Shown here piece after piece: positions 45,800 to 57,724 of a DNA stretch of 64,000 bases. Numbering within the stretch: the first letter of the stretch is position 1; each line of letters starts with the position of its first letter. The stretch is from assembly GCA_024364735.1 (NCBI GenBank), contig JAGFNQ010000297.1:144325-208324 (forward strand), in the 5' to 3' direction. The translations under genes were made by a program, and so were the position numbers. This stretch comes from Boesenbergia rotunda. Lineage: Eukaryota > Streptophyta > Magnoliopsida > Zingiberales > Zingiberaceae. A model generated the notes under the pieces. The model was not told the DNA's origin, ran no database searches, and saw only the letters and a program-made list of their open reading frames with translations.

Positions 45800-46656
45800 C
45801 GCAGAACTTTAATTCAAATACGCTGTCAGAAGCTCTGATCGCGTCTGTTTTCACTGCCGATTCTCTGATACACTGCTGATATGTTTTGATATGCATTGCT
45901 AAGCCTCTGTTGAAGTGTGCAGGTGATAGCAGGTGATTCAAACACTCAAGGAGGGTCAATGGGAGGCTTTCCGTTGAGCAGGTTTGGCTGTTTCTCATTC
46001 TCAGGTTTCAACGGGCAACTGACGCAGCTGGCGACTGACGAAGGCTCAGCTGGAGAGGAGGTGTTCAGTGGACTGAGTGCTCAGGGAGGTCAGTGGGTTC
46101 AGGCTGGCTCAGTGGATGCTGATGAAGCTTGTGATGGTGAGCAGAGCTTAAGTGACGAAGCTGGAAGCAGAGGAACCGAGGCGAACAAGACAGAAACTTG
46201 GGAAGTTTGGCTGGGTTGTGTTCGTGCTCTCTGTTGCTTTGTGCTTAAGCGATCTTGTTGCATTCCTGTGAGAGCTTTGTGAGTGTTCCTTCTTGTGTGA
46301 TCTCTTGTACTCAAGTTCTATCATCCGTGAGATCTGTGGAGAGGTTTCTCCACCGAGAAGGAGGCTTATCTTATCCGGGTTCACCGGGGCTTGATCTGCC
46401 GACGATCAAGGGATCGCCCACCTTACGGGCACACCAAGGAGTAGGGGCAAGTTATCCCCGAACCTTGTAAACGATCCTTGTTAGCGATCCTTGGTTTGTA
46501 TTCTCTGTTTCTGCAGTTTTGTTAAGTTTGCTTCTCTGCATTTGTTTTGTTTCCGCTGCTACTAACTTAAGTGCAGAGAAGATTCGAAAAGAGCCAAGAA
46601 ATTGTGTCTGGCTAGATTCACCCCCCCCCCTCTCTAGCCATCTCGTTCCCAACAAG

Positions 46657-46670
46657 TGGTATCAGAGCTT
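46657..46670 (+). other. Primer-binding site of element F
   Basis: TGGTATCAGAGCTT, two bases after the LTR end; complementary to initiator tRNA-Met. Confidence 0.9.
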
Positions 46671-46712
46671 GGGGCTCTGTTCACGGCTTAACATCCGAGA
46701 GCTTACAGTAAG

Positions 46713-47999
46713 ATGGCTATGGGAGGAGAAGGCTACAGCATAAACAGACCTCCATTCCTCGACGGCATTGATTTTCCATATTGGAGGTCAAGGATGGAGT
46801 TCTACCTCAAAACCAACATGAGCATATGATTTTCAGTGAAGGAGGGGTTCTCCCTTCCAAAGGATCACGAGGGAAATGAACTTGAGTTTTTAAGTTGGTC
46901 GGCTGAGCAAGTCAAAAAGGGGGAAGCAAATGCCAAAGCTACTGTCACCTTGCAATGTGGGATGGCTAAGGATCAGTTGGTCAAGGTCGGTCCTTTCACA
47001 AGTGCTAAAGATCTATGGAATAAGATTATTGAGCTCCATGAAGGAACTCAAGACACCCGAATAGCCAAGAAGGACCTCCTTCACAGTCAACTCCAAAATC
47101 TATCCATGGAAGAAAATGAAAAGGTAAGTGAACTCCATGGAAGATTCAAAGAGATTATCAATGGCCTCCACTCCATCAATGAAAAGGTAGAAAACCAGGA
47201 TCTAGTAAGGTTTGCTCTCAAAGCTTTTCCGAGGAATACTTTGTGGTCATCCATGGTGGATGCCTACAAGGTTTCCAAGGATTTATCAATTATTAAGTTA
47301 GAAGATCTATTTTATGAAATGGAATTACATGAAATCTCTAACCAAAGCCCAAAGGAGAAAGGTATAACTTTTGTGGCAGGAAACAAAAGAAAGAAGAAAG
47401 AAAAGGAGGAGGAAACTTACTGTCAAGTGGCTCTAGTGGCCTTAGAGGACTCGAGAGAAGAAAGTGATAACGAATCAAGCTCCTCAACCGCGCCTTCATC
47501 ATCTTCGGATGATGAAGAGGTAATCTCCCCGGAATTAGATAAATGATATAGGATGATAGCATGCTTAACTAAATTGTTAAAGAAATCAAAGAATAAGATT
47601 AAGTCATTGAAATATGAAGTAGAAAAATTGAAAACCTCTAAGGATGAGGTAATTGATGTTATGCATGATAAGTCCCTTGAGGATGAAAATAAGGATTTGA
47701 AGAGCAAAGTTGAAAACCTCAAGAATATTCTTCAGAAGTTTTCAACTAGCTCTAAAACTCTAAACATGATACTAAATTCACAAAAAGCAGTTTACAACAA
47801 GGTTGGCTTAGGTTACCAACCTAAAGAATCAAGTTTCATGTCATTGATGTCTAGAATCCAATTTAGATCATCAAATGACTCTAGGGTTCAAAAGGTTAGA
47901 AAGAAAAAGACTAAGGCATGGATGCCAAAGTCTTTCATTGTAGATGCCTTAGGTCCCAAAATTTGGGTACCTAAAACCTCCATATTTCGAATTGTATAA
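46713..47999 (+). pseudogene. gag: Gag-like gene of element F with two stops
   Basis: It starts MAMGGEGYSINRPPFLDG, then FPYWRSRMEFYLKTNM, the usual Copia Gag N-terminus. A TGA at 46827-46829 follows MSI, where Trp is expected. The frame then covers the whole UBN2-type region (KDLWNKIIELHEG, LSMEENEKVSELHGRF, LVRFALKAFP, LEDLFYEMELHE), a Lys-rich stretch and an acidic Ser stretch. A TGA at 47544-47546 precedes a coiled-coil half (LKYEVEKLK, SLEDENKDLKSKVENLK). There is no CCHC knuckle where one would be expected, and no pol. It differs from E and C, which have knuckles but lack the middle domain. Two stops make it non-functional as read, barring readthrough. Confidence 0.8.
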
Positions 48000-50066
48000 G
48001 CATTATTTGAGGGGGAGCATCTATCAACATGGGAGGTTGATATTTGATGCTCCAAACCCATGACCAAGGAAAAGAATTGTCATTCACATGGTTGGTTATG
48101 GAAAATTGAGTTAAATACTTTGAGCTTCATTGTTTTAGATCTTATGACAATATAATCCCTTGACTAGTGATTTTTATGGTATTCATGTGTTAAAGTACTT
48201 AGTCATGGTATAATCTACTTTAATGTTTAAGTTCTTCCATGATCAAGTATGCCATGATTTTCTTGTATGTATTATGCCAACATGAAGAACACATGGTTTG
48301 TGAAAATTACTATGAAAATCTCACAATACATGATTAGACAAAGAACATGAGTTTAAAGTCTAGGCTTAAGCTTTTCTTATTATTTTGGAGATGTGTTCAT
48401 TCATGAAAATTGATGCAACCCTGTTTTTCCATGCTATTCATGATTATGAATTTTATGTTCAAATGGTTGTATGTAAACCTTGGAAGTTTGATACAAGCAT
48501 GTTTTTGAAAGGGTTATCATACTTTTGTTTGTATCATGAAATCTGATCATACCTTGATACTAATGTTATATAGGCATGTTTTGAAATTTAATCATATGTT
48601 GATCACTTTCAAACTTATCATGTTTTCTGGAATCATGCTTTGAACTTTGTATTGATAAGTTTTACTCTCAAGATATATTGGAGATGTTGCATGATTTGAT
48701 AATATACATGATAATTAAGGAGATGCAAATCATGTTGTTTCCTTTGGGTAGAGAAACATGAATGTTGTTTAATGGAACACTGTTAGGAGTTAAAACTGAT
48801 TGAATTAGAGTTTAGAAGTGTTTCAGAGTTTCTGAACTTTCAGAGTTTCTGAACTGTCGTCTGTATCAGACCTGATCGGTCCACCGACCGATAAGGACTC
48901 ACCCTGATCGGTCTGGCGACCGATCAGGGATCACCCTGATCGGTCCTATAACCGATCAGATCAACTCTGATCAAGGAACTCCCAGATCGTTCCAATTTGA
49001 TCCAAAAACTTTCCAGACCAATCACTTTGCATCGAGTTGTATCAGATTACTTGATCATACTTCTACACACAAATCTGATATTAACCGATCACGATTGAAA
49101 TGTACTTGATCATTCATTGGTACAAACCTGGTACTAAGTGAGTACAAGTCATCAAGTGTTAAAATGAGGGTTGATTAATCATACTTGAGACAAAACCTAA
49201 TACTGATTTGATACAAACCTATGTTGGAATGTTCAAATTCATAAGAAATGGTTTGTTGAGTCATAACTCTTGCTCTTAATGTTGTGTTTTCAGAAATTTT
49301 TCTGAAATATCGCATATCAATAGAGTCCTCTCCCCGGGTTATGGAATGCTAATTGTTAATGCAGTCTGATCTGGAATTTATCAGAGTTTCCAATTTTTTT
49401 TGAAATCTGATCGCTCCCCAGACTAATCAGATATCCTTCTGTATCACGTAATCAACAGACCTGGTTGGTCACGGAGACCAATCAAGACTATGTGTCCGAT
49501 ACAGATGCATTCCTTACTTGTCATGTGAAGCATATACATATTTGACCATGATATACTTCTGTATATGTCTTCACATGAAATTTCGAATGTTAATGCAGTC
49601 TCATCTTGAATGTATCAGAATTACAGAAATTTTTCTGAAAATTGATTGTTCATAGATACATCAGAAATTTTTCTGTATCAATCATAAGTCTGATGAAGTT
49701 GCATTATTACTTATCATATGACACATATACATGCTTGACCATGATATTATTCTGTATATGTTTTCATGTGAAATTCACACTTTTTGGCGTATGATGCATA
49801 TACATTGTTGTCATGACACATTTATGGTATATGCCTCTCATATGTAAAATTTTACCTTTGACTATTTTGGGTTTAGGAGGAGACCCTTGATTGAGGGGGA
49901 GTTATGGTCAAACTTAATAACCATACCCTTTTTGATGTTTGACAAAGGGGGAGAGAATGACTGATTAAGTTTATGGTTATTATAGGGGAAGGATCATGAT
50001 TCCCTTATGAGAATTGAACGGACTTCAATTGATTGATACCTAAACTTAAATCGGGTTGTCAAACAA
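48000..50066 (+). other. Non-coding tail of element F
   Basis: No coding frame. Near-repeats around 'catatacatgcttgaccatgata' and 'ttctgtatatgttttcatgtgaaat' occur at 49530-49800. Three copies of the GATCGGTC palindrome lie at 48872-48961, outside the LTRs. Two purine-rich tracts (GGGGGAG) lie at 49890-49960 before the PPT. Confidence 0.65.
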
Positions 50067-50081
50067 CAAAAAGAGGGAGAT
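50067..50081 (+). other. Polypurine tract of element F
   Basis: ACAAAAAGAGGGAGAT directly precedes the TGTTGATG start of the 3' LTR. Confidence 0.85.
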
Positions 50082-52022
50082 TGTTGATGCAGTCTGGCCC
50101 GGTTGTTGTTTTGGTGTTTGACAATTATTTAAGTTTGGTTGAGTGAATTTGGGTTAAGTCCTGGTCGGGGACTGGGTTTGAAATCCCGGTGAGTGAAGCC
50201 GGGTCCTAGTGAGTGAAGCCAGGTGTTGAAAAGTCCTAATTCGGAAGAGGTGGGTGAAAAGTCCTAGCTTGGAGGGCTAGGTGAAAAGTCCTAACTTGGA
50301 GGGTTAGGTGCAAATTCCCATCTTGGAGAATTAGGTGAAAAAGTCCTGGCTTGAAGGGTCAGGTCCTAGCTTGGAGGGCTAGGTGTTGGAAAAGTCCTAA
50401 TTCGAAAGGGTTGGGTGAAAAGTCCTAGCTTGGAGGGCTAGGTGAAAAGTCCTAACTTGGAGGGTTAGGTGCAAATTCCCATCCTGGAGAATTAGGTGAA
50501 AAAGTCCTGGCTTGGAGGGTCAGGTGCCTAGCTTGGAGGGCTAGGTTGGATGATGTTCTAACTCGGAAGAGTTGGGTGAAAAGTCCTAGCTTGGAGGGCT
50601 AGGTGAAAAGTCCTAGCTTGGAGGGCTAGGTGAAAAGTCCTAACTTGGAGGGTTAGGTGCAAATTCCCAACTTGAAGAGTTAGATGGAAAAATCCTTAGC
50701 TTGGAGGGCTAAGGTGGATGAATTCCTAGCTTGGAGGGCTAGGGTTGAGTCACTGGATCGGTCTGGTGACCGATCAGGGACATTGGCACGCTGCTCCTTA
50801 GTGGATCGGTCTGGTGACCGATCCAGCTATGTCTGATCGGACTAGTGACCGATCAGGGAGCGCACAGTGAGATTGAGAATGTACTGTGTGGCTCCTGATC
50901 GGACCGGTGACCGATCAGGGAGCAGGCTGCTTCCTTGTTGTCTTGCTCCTGATCGGTCTGGTGACCGATCAGGGAGCAAACGGTGAGTGAGTTCCCTTGC
51001 TAATCAAAGTCTTGGATCGGTCCGGTGACCGATCAGGGATCTTGGATTTGATTAAAAAGTAACTGTTCATCTGCCCTGATCGATCTGGGTGACCGATCAG
51101 GATCCATTCTGATCGGTCTGGTGACCGATCAGGCTTCACCCTGATCGGTCTGGTGACCGATCAGGCGCAGAACTTTAATTCAAATACGCTGTCAGAAGCT
51201 CTGATCGCGTCTGTTTTCACTGCCGATTCTCTGATACACTGCTGATATGTTTTGATATGCATTGCTAAGCCTCTGTTGAAGTGTGCAGGTGATAGCAGGT
51301 GATTCAAACACTCAAGGAGGGTCAATGGGAGGCTTTCCGTTGAGCAGGTTTGGCTGTTTCTCATTCTCAGGTTCAACGGGCAACTAACGCAGCTGGCGAC
51401 TGGCGGAGGCTCAGCTGGAGAGAAGGTCTTCAGTGGACTGAGTGCTCAGGGAGGTCAGTGGGTTCAGGCTGGCTCAGTGGATGCTGATGAAGCTTGTGAT
51501 GGTGAGCAGAGCTTAAGTGACGAAGCTGGATACAGAGGAGCCGAGGCGAACAAGACAGAAACTTGGGAAGTTTGGCTGGGCTGTGTTCGTGCTCTCTGTT
51601 GCTTTGTGCTTAAGCGATCTTGTTACATTCCTATGAGAGCTTTGTGAGTGTTCCTTCTTGTGTGATCTCTTGTACTCAAGTTCTATCATCCGTGAGATCT
51701 GTGGAGAGATTTCTCCACCGAGAAGGAGGCTCTATCTTATCCGGGTTCATTGGGGCTTGATCTGCCGACGATCAAGGGATCGCCCACCTTACGGGCACAC
51801 CAAGGAGTAGGGGCAAGTTATCCCCGAACCTTGTAAACGATCCTTGTTAGCGATCCTTGGTTTGTATTCTCTGTTTCTGCAGTTTTGTTAAGTTTGCTTC
51901 TCTGCATTTGTTTTGTTTCCGCTGCTACTAACTTAAGTGCAGAGAAGATTCGAAAAGAGCCAAGAAATTGTGTCTGGCTAGATTCACCCCCCCCCCCCTC
52001 TCTAGCTATCTCGTTCCCAACA
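50082..52022 (+). repeat. Element F 3' LTR (1941 bp)
   Basis: The near-identical partner of 44716-46654, with both arrays (50228-50742 and 50755-51165). It differs by scattered single bases and small indels, for example in the poly-C run near its end. Confidence 0.92.
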
Positions 52023-52617
52023 CAATCCATGTCAATCATAAAGGAGCCAAGGATCGCTAGTTATATAATAATGCAAAGATAATACATGATGCTGACACGC
52101 ACTACCCATCTAGTAAATCTCAAAATGTCATGCACAGGTCTGAAACATAAATCATGACCTATAAATACCTACTAAGTATACAACAATGCTAAGTATCAAT
52201 AAATATCAAGTATATGACATACAAATATTCTTATGCACATGTATTCTAACCGAATACGAGTATCAAACATAGAGACTGTAATGAAATTAAACTTTGAGTG
52301 TGTCAAAGGGTTAAGCAGTAGGTATCAAATAGGATAAACAAAAAGCAAATAAAAGTAAATCCTACTACTATCCATAAAAAAATCATGTATAGAAACCTGA
52401 CAATATCTACAGAGACAAGTTAAAAGATACCTGTCTCAAATGAAGATGCTCGTATCAGAAAAAAATTTCCCATCTAGAACTGTAGTTAATGACCTGCAAC
52501 AAGGGACATAATCATTTAGTTATTTAGTAAATAGTTAGTAGCTAATCAAATTCCTAAAATGTATTAGGGTTAATCATAATACCATTATCATTTAGTTAAC
52601 TCTAATTAAATAACTAA

Positions 52618-53689
52618 CACTACAACAAAAATGATTTTTCGCAAAGCACAAATTTGTTTTCCGCAGCGCACATTGCACGCTGCACAATTAAAAGATGTTG
52701 AAAGTCCTATATTATCCGCAGCTTGCATTGTGCGCTATAAATATAATTATCCGCAGCGTGCAACGCACACCGTGAAAAATAATATCTGTAGCGTGTCTTG
52801 CGCACTGCAGATAATAATATCTACAGCACACAACACATGCTGTGAATATTATTTTCCGTGGTGTGTGTTGCACGCTATTGATATTGTTATCCATATTTAA
52901 AAAAACAATTTCATTAACAAACATAATATACCAACATTTTATAACAAATACCAAAATAAGGTTTGAAGATTCAAGACAAGATTCTAACTATTACATAACA
53001 ACGATTAAACTTTCAATTCACAAAAATCAATAGAATATGTATCAATCATCCAATATTATAAAATTAGATAATCATGTGACTGTGCTTCCTATTGTATCAT
53101 CAACAAACCAATGAAATAACTTACATTTAATATTAGCACAGATACCTTCACGACTAACATTCCTCAAATTTGACTGTAAATAAATAATACAAAGTTATTA
53201 ATTTAACCATGTCTATTTTTATAACAATTTTATAATTTAGAAATACTTCATTTGAAGATAATTACCTGAGAAACATGACCAAAAGCATCATTCACAATAC
53301 TGTTATATTCTTGTATTTCTTTCTACAAAAAGAGGATAATTTATGAGAAAACAGCATCAAGATTTAATCTTCATACAAAATGATAACAAGATCAAATTTA
53401 TGAGAAAGCATCATCCAGATATTCAAACCAATTAGTGATTGGATCAGATTCAACCAACTTAGTTTGCACCTAAAGTTTGTATTAAAACATTTGATTAAAA
53501 AAGGCAATTCAGCTTAAGATTTAACACGAGTAATCAACCCCAAAATGAAGCACTTAGTTGATATCCAAAGAGATACTTCCAAACTTGCAATTGCTTTCTA
53601 TTACACTTGACAACAAAAATAACTAGAAATAGCTATGCACATCTAATTGTTAAATTTCAACATAGTTAACAAACTATCTTAATAACTAC
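52618..53689. mobile_element. CACTA-type transposon terminus and adjacent sequence
   Basis: CACTACAACAAAAATG at 52618 is a classic CACTA terminal sequence. It is followed by subterminal repeats to 52885 of the type 'CCGCAGCGTGCA...TGCGCACTGC', several of them inverted. No opposite terminus (CATTTTTGTTGTAGTG) is seen before the next insertion at about 53690, so the element is truncated or continues beyond later insertions. 52890-53689 has no frame I can assign. Confidence 0.6.
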
Positions 53690-53746
53690 TGATCCTGTCG
53701 TGAAGCGAGGTGGCGATCCCAAGGGCCGGATGGTCTCCCGGGTGGC

Positions 53747-55461
53747 TGATGGTGCCCAATACTAGTGTCACGATGAGCACTCAAATTTAGATATTTATAA
53801 AACTGAAAAACCTTTAGCTAACAAAGTTAAAATGTAGAATAGGGGTCTCAGGTCGTATTTTTCCAAGGACTAGTTGAATTGATGTTTAATTCAAGCTTGC
53901 AAGTTTATTTATCGTTTGATGTTTTGGGTTTTCTAATAAAATGGGGGTTATGCGATAAGAGGGAAATGACAATATGAAATAGAATGAACTTAACTAAAGC
54001 ATAGAATAAATAAGGAAACGTGCAAGGACTACTCTTAACCTATTGGAGCAACTAAACAATTAAAGCCAAATTATAGAATTGAACTTAAAAAATCTAATTG
54101 CAAGTAATAAATTACAGAGAATTAAGTGCAAGGAACTAATTGCAAGGACTTAAAACTAAGCACAAAACAATGCTTAAAGACTTGGCTTAAAATGTAGAGG
54201 AAACAAGTTTGAACAACTTGAAGATTTAAATGCTTGAAACTAAAAATTATCCTAATTAAACATCAAATCAGGTTCTACTCAAAACTTCCCTTTGCTGTCA
54301 CACAAAGGTTGAACTATGAACCCCCTAGCTCAAAAACCATTGAAGAAGAACTTCTTAGCTCAGCTTGCTCTGTTCTGCGCTTCCTGATCGGTCAACCGAC
54401 CGATCAGGTCCTCTTCTGATCGGTCGCGGGACCGATCAGAGAACCCTCTATCCGATCAAGTGGTCCGATCAGTGACTGGAATCTGCTCCCAATCTCTTCC
54501 TCCTCGATTGGCTGGCCGACGATCGAGCTCTGAAACTATCAGAACACCTTCGAGAACCCCTCTACGTTGCTTCGACAGCTCCGGACGACGGATACCAGCA
54601 GTCAACGAGGATCGATCGATGTAATCAGCAGCGTCGGCGAGACCCTCGCCTAAACTTCCAAAAACGCAATTGATTAGCAAAACTGACAAGGAAACCTTAC
54701 CTCGATGATCTGAAACTTGAGAAGAAGTAGATCTGATGTGCCGCGCGATCTAAGGAAGAAAACGAGGAAGAAAACGATGAAAAAATGACGAAGAACACTT
54801 GCGATCTGCAGCTACGCGACAACGCGACCACCAGCGGAGGGAATTCCCAATTAAGTTAATTCCTTTTGAAATTGAACGGCTGTGATTGTTTCGGACTCAT
54901 CCAGCGGTCGGATCTTCTCCGATCTAAACCAAACTCCCCAGATCTTGATCAATAGTCCTGATCTACCTATCCTTAGCTCGGATCAACCAGATCTGTGGCG
55001 GATGGCTCAGATCATCCCTTCTCTTGCTTGAATGGTCTAGAACATCTTGAGCTTGATCTAACGGTCAGATTGCTTCTGATTTGGATGAAATTTTCAGATC
55101 TTGATCTGTGGTCATGATTGGCTCTATATTGGACTCGGATTGATCAGAAGTTGACCAATGGCTCAGATCTAGCCGTTCTTTGATCGGACAACTCATATTA
55201 ATCCAATGCTTGATCGTCTTGATCCGGATCCAATTCTGGCTCAAGTCTGGTCTAATCTGATCTAGGTCCATGGTCATTTGAAACCTACAAAATTAGATTC
55301 AAAATTAATGTCAAAAATATCCCAAATATAGAAATATTTGAATCAAAAGTCAAAATAGAAAGAATTCATGAAACCTAATGTAAATACAAACTTAAGCATA
55401 TAAAAGTGGATCATAACATGGATTTGAGAGCCTAAATTTATCAACAAAATGGTAGTTATCA
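53747..55461 (-). repeat. Element H 3' LTR
   Basis: Plus view: TGATGGTGCCCAATAC to ATGGTAGTTATCA. At 54383-54474 it holds three copies of the palindrome TGATCGGTC...GACCGATCA, the motif otherwise found in element F. Reading frames across this LTR recur in the other copy and are not genes. Confidence 0.9.
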
Positions 55462-57724
55462 ACTCCCTCACACTTACTCTTGGGCGTCTCGCACAAGCCA
55501 ACTAATTAACCGAAGAATGTATCCTCCAAGATTAGTCTCAATCATAGTTAGAAGCAATTGAAAAGAAATTACCTAAGGTTATCAATTCTCAAAAATCTAA
55601 GCTCAATGGACTAGTATCTTGTCCTTAAATCAACAACTTAGCATACTTTATCCATCATGACTCATTGAGATGAATTAAACTCAAAAACCTTGCAAGGAAA
55701 GTTTCAAAGTGACTCTCTTCCTAAGTTCTACATTTTTTATTAAGGTGGAGCTCACTCAAACACAACATGATTTTTGCACTACCATAGGCTTGCTTATTAT
55801 CTACTCTCCATCATCATTCTTGATTTGGATCCACATCTACAAAAGCTTATTTAAACAAGTTAAAGAAATATGAAATGATAAGACTGAAATAGAAATTCGA
55901 TGAACTTTGATACTAAAGAAATGATAAAGAAAGTAAAGAAATATTGCATGGTGAAGAAATATGGAAAAGAAATATGACATGATAAAGGAATTACGAAAAA
56001 GTAGAGAAAATGGAAGACTTGGACACTCAAAAATGTGACCTAATGCACTTTGCCCATTTCTTTTGACTTATCTTGTATGTATCAGAGTTGTGGTGGAGTA
56101 GGGATTGTATAGTGTCTCTGGTTTGGGTGGAAACAATGCTGAAATAAAGTGTACCCAGGTTTTGTTGTGTACCAGCCTCCACTGATTGGTCAAAGGACCG
56201 ATCAGACACTGCCTGATCGGTTTGGAGATCGGACTAGACTGATACTGATCGTTCTGGCTTCACTCTGATCAGGCGATGATCAGTAGCTGAAACATGCAGA
56301 TTCCTGAACTGCCTTCTGCCAAAGTTTCAATCTCTCAATCAATACTCACTCCTGAATTCCGCTAACTCATTGTTCACATCTTCACATGCAGTAAATCAAC
56401 CCAACTCTTGACTTCCACTTAATATTTTTCTTTTCTTTTCTTTCCTTACCTTTTTTTTCTTCTGTTTTTTTTTCTTCTGCAGCTAAGTTTTTTTTTCAGT
56501 TTCAATTCAGAAACTTCCCTCCGTACACTGCCACATTGCTTCAATTTCAGACTTTGCAGCTTGTAGATTGCCAAAGCTGGTCCAAATTTAGAGCTTCAAT
56601 TTTCAGATTCAATTAAAGAGGAATCGGCACCTTCACTTCCTAAAGTCACTGTTTTTCTTCCTTCTTCTCTCTTTTTTTTTCAATTTGCCTCATAGAACTT
56701 GAAATATCAATTTATATCCAAAAACTTAGATGTTCCACATGTAAACTTCACTAGCCACTTCTTGTAATTCATTCTTGATACAAAACTTCATTCAAGTTGG
56801 CACACTTTGGCTCAATGGTTGCCAAATGCTTCACATCCTCCCCCACACTTAAACTTTTGTCCGTCTCGGGCAAAGTAACATCAAGAAACATTAAGTCACC
56901 CAAGTCCAATAAAAATACTATGATGAACATAAATGATTAGGGAAGGAAAATGGAATACAAAGTAGATAAACAAACAAAATTGAAAAAATGATATAAGAAA
57001 GGAAACAAAGTGATTCATCTCTATAAATGTAGTCCAATCATAGAAATATAGTTTTGAAAGAACCTAAGCAAGTTCTAGAGTACAATCACATATGTGTATC
57101 TCACAAATAAGGTTAATCCTCACTAGGTAAAAAGAATTCATCTCAAGTCATCACTCTAGAGTCCATAACCAAGAAGTACTCAAGCATCCAAGAATTTTTA
57201 CCCATTGGCTCAAATCCTAAGTTTTAACAATCAAATTTAATTTGCTTTCAAAGGACTCTAAAATGATATAAGAAAATCTAGATGGATACATTCATTCCTA
57301 GTCATGCAAGAAATAAAGTGCCAAGAAGAACATGGTATCTACAATGACTTTTATTCATTTTATACTACCTAAGCATTTATTAGCAAGAACTCATTTTAAA
57401 AGAAAATTTTACTTCTAGAAAATATGAAAATGATATTTACAATGAAGTAAAAGCGTAAGAAAAAACAACTCCCCTTCAAATTGGATAAAGAGTAGCATCT
57501 ATCTTAGGAGAACTATCCTCATGTGATCAATCTCATAGTGCGCTTTCCCCCTTATTATCTTCGCATAAGTATGTTCCGGAGGTCAAAGACGATTAAGGTT
57601 CAGAATCCATTCTTGGGGTAAATAGTTGCAAGTCAAAATGAACTCGACCCCTCCCACTACATGCTCTTTAGAAGTTCTTCCGGGAGGTTGTAGGCTATTA
57701 AGTTTCAGTACCCACTCGAGAAGC
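55462..57724 (-). other. Non-coding 3' internal region of element H
   Basis: On the minus strand the PPT-like GTGTGAGGGAGT borders the 3' LTR (55462-55475). A second purine tract AAGTGTGGGGGAGGATG is at 56838-56856. A short frame 57583-57795 repeats a WVLKLNSL / WILNLNRL motif. A GATCGGT-type palindrome pair occurs at 56180-56240. No enzyme domain. Confidence 0.6.

Larger units (their letters stand above)
44716..46654 (+). repeat. Element F 5' LTR (1939 bp)
   Basis: Array 1 (44858-45378) has CCTAGC-ttggagg-GCTAGG hairpins. Array 2 (45389-45799) has nine TGATCGGTC...GACCGATCA palindromes. A unique transcribed part follows, ending in a poly-C run and CCCAACA. Open frames such as 45917-46282 lie inside the LTR and differ between the two LTRs; not called genes. 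Confidence 0.92.
44716..52022 (+). mobile_element. Element F: full-length gag-only LTR retrotransposon (7307 bp)
   Basis: TSD CAATC at 44711-44715 and 52023-52027. LTRs are 44716-46654 and 50082-52022, starting TGTTGATGCAGTC and ending CGTTCCCAACA. The PBS at 46657-46670 is of the initiator tRNA-Met type and the PPT is at 50067-50081. The internal region has a Gag-like reading frame (46713-47999, two stops) and 2 kb of non-coding sequence, and no pol. The LTRs differ by few substitutions, so insertion is recent. It is a separate family from B and C/E but has the same architecture. Confidence 0.92.

Noticed and set aside
45917..46282. 121-codon frame in F's 5' LTR
   Set aside because: The equivalent region of the 3' LTR carries single-base indels that break the frame, so it is not conserved.
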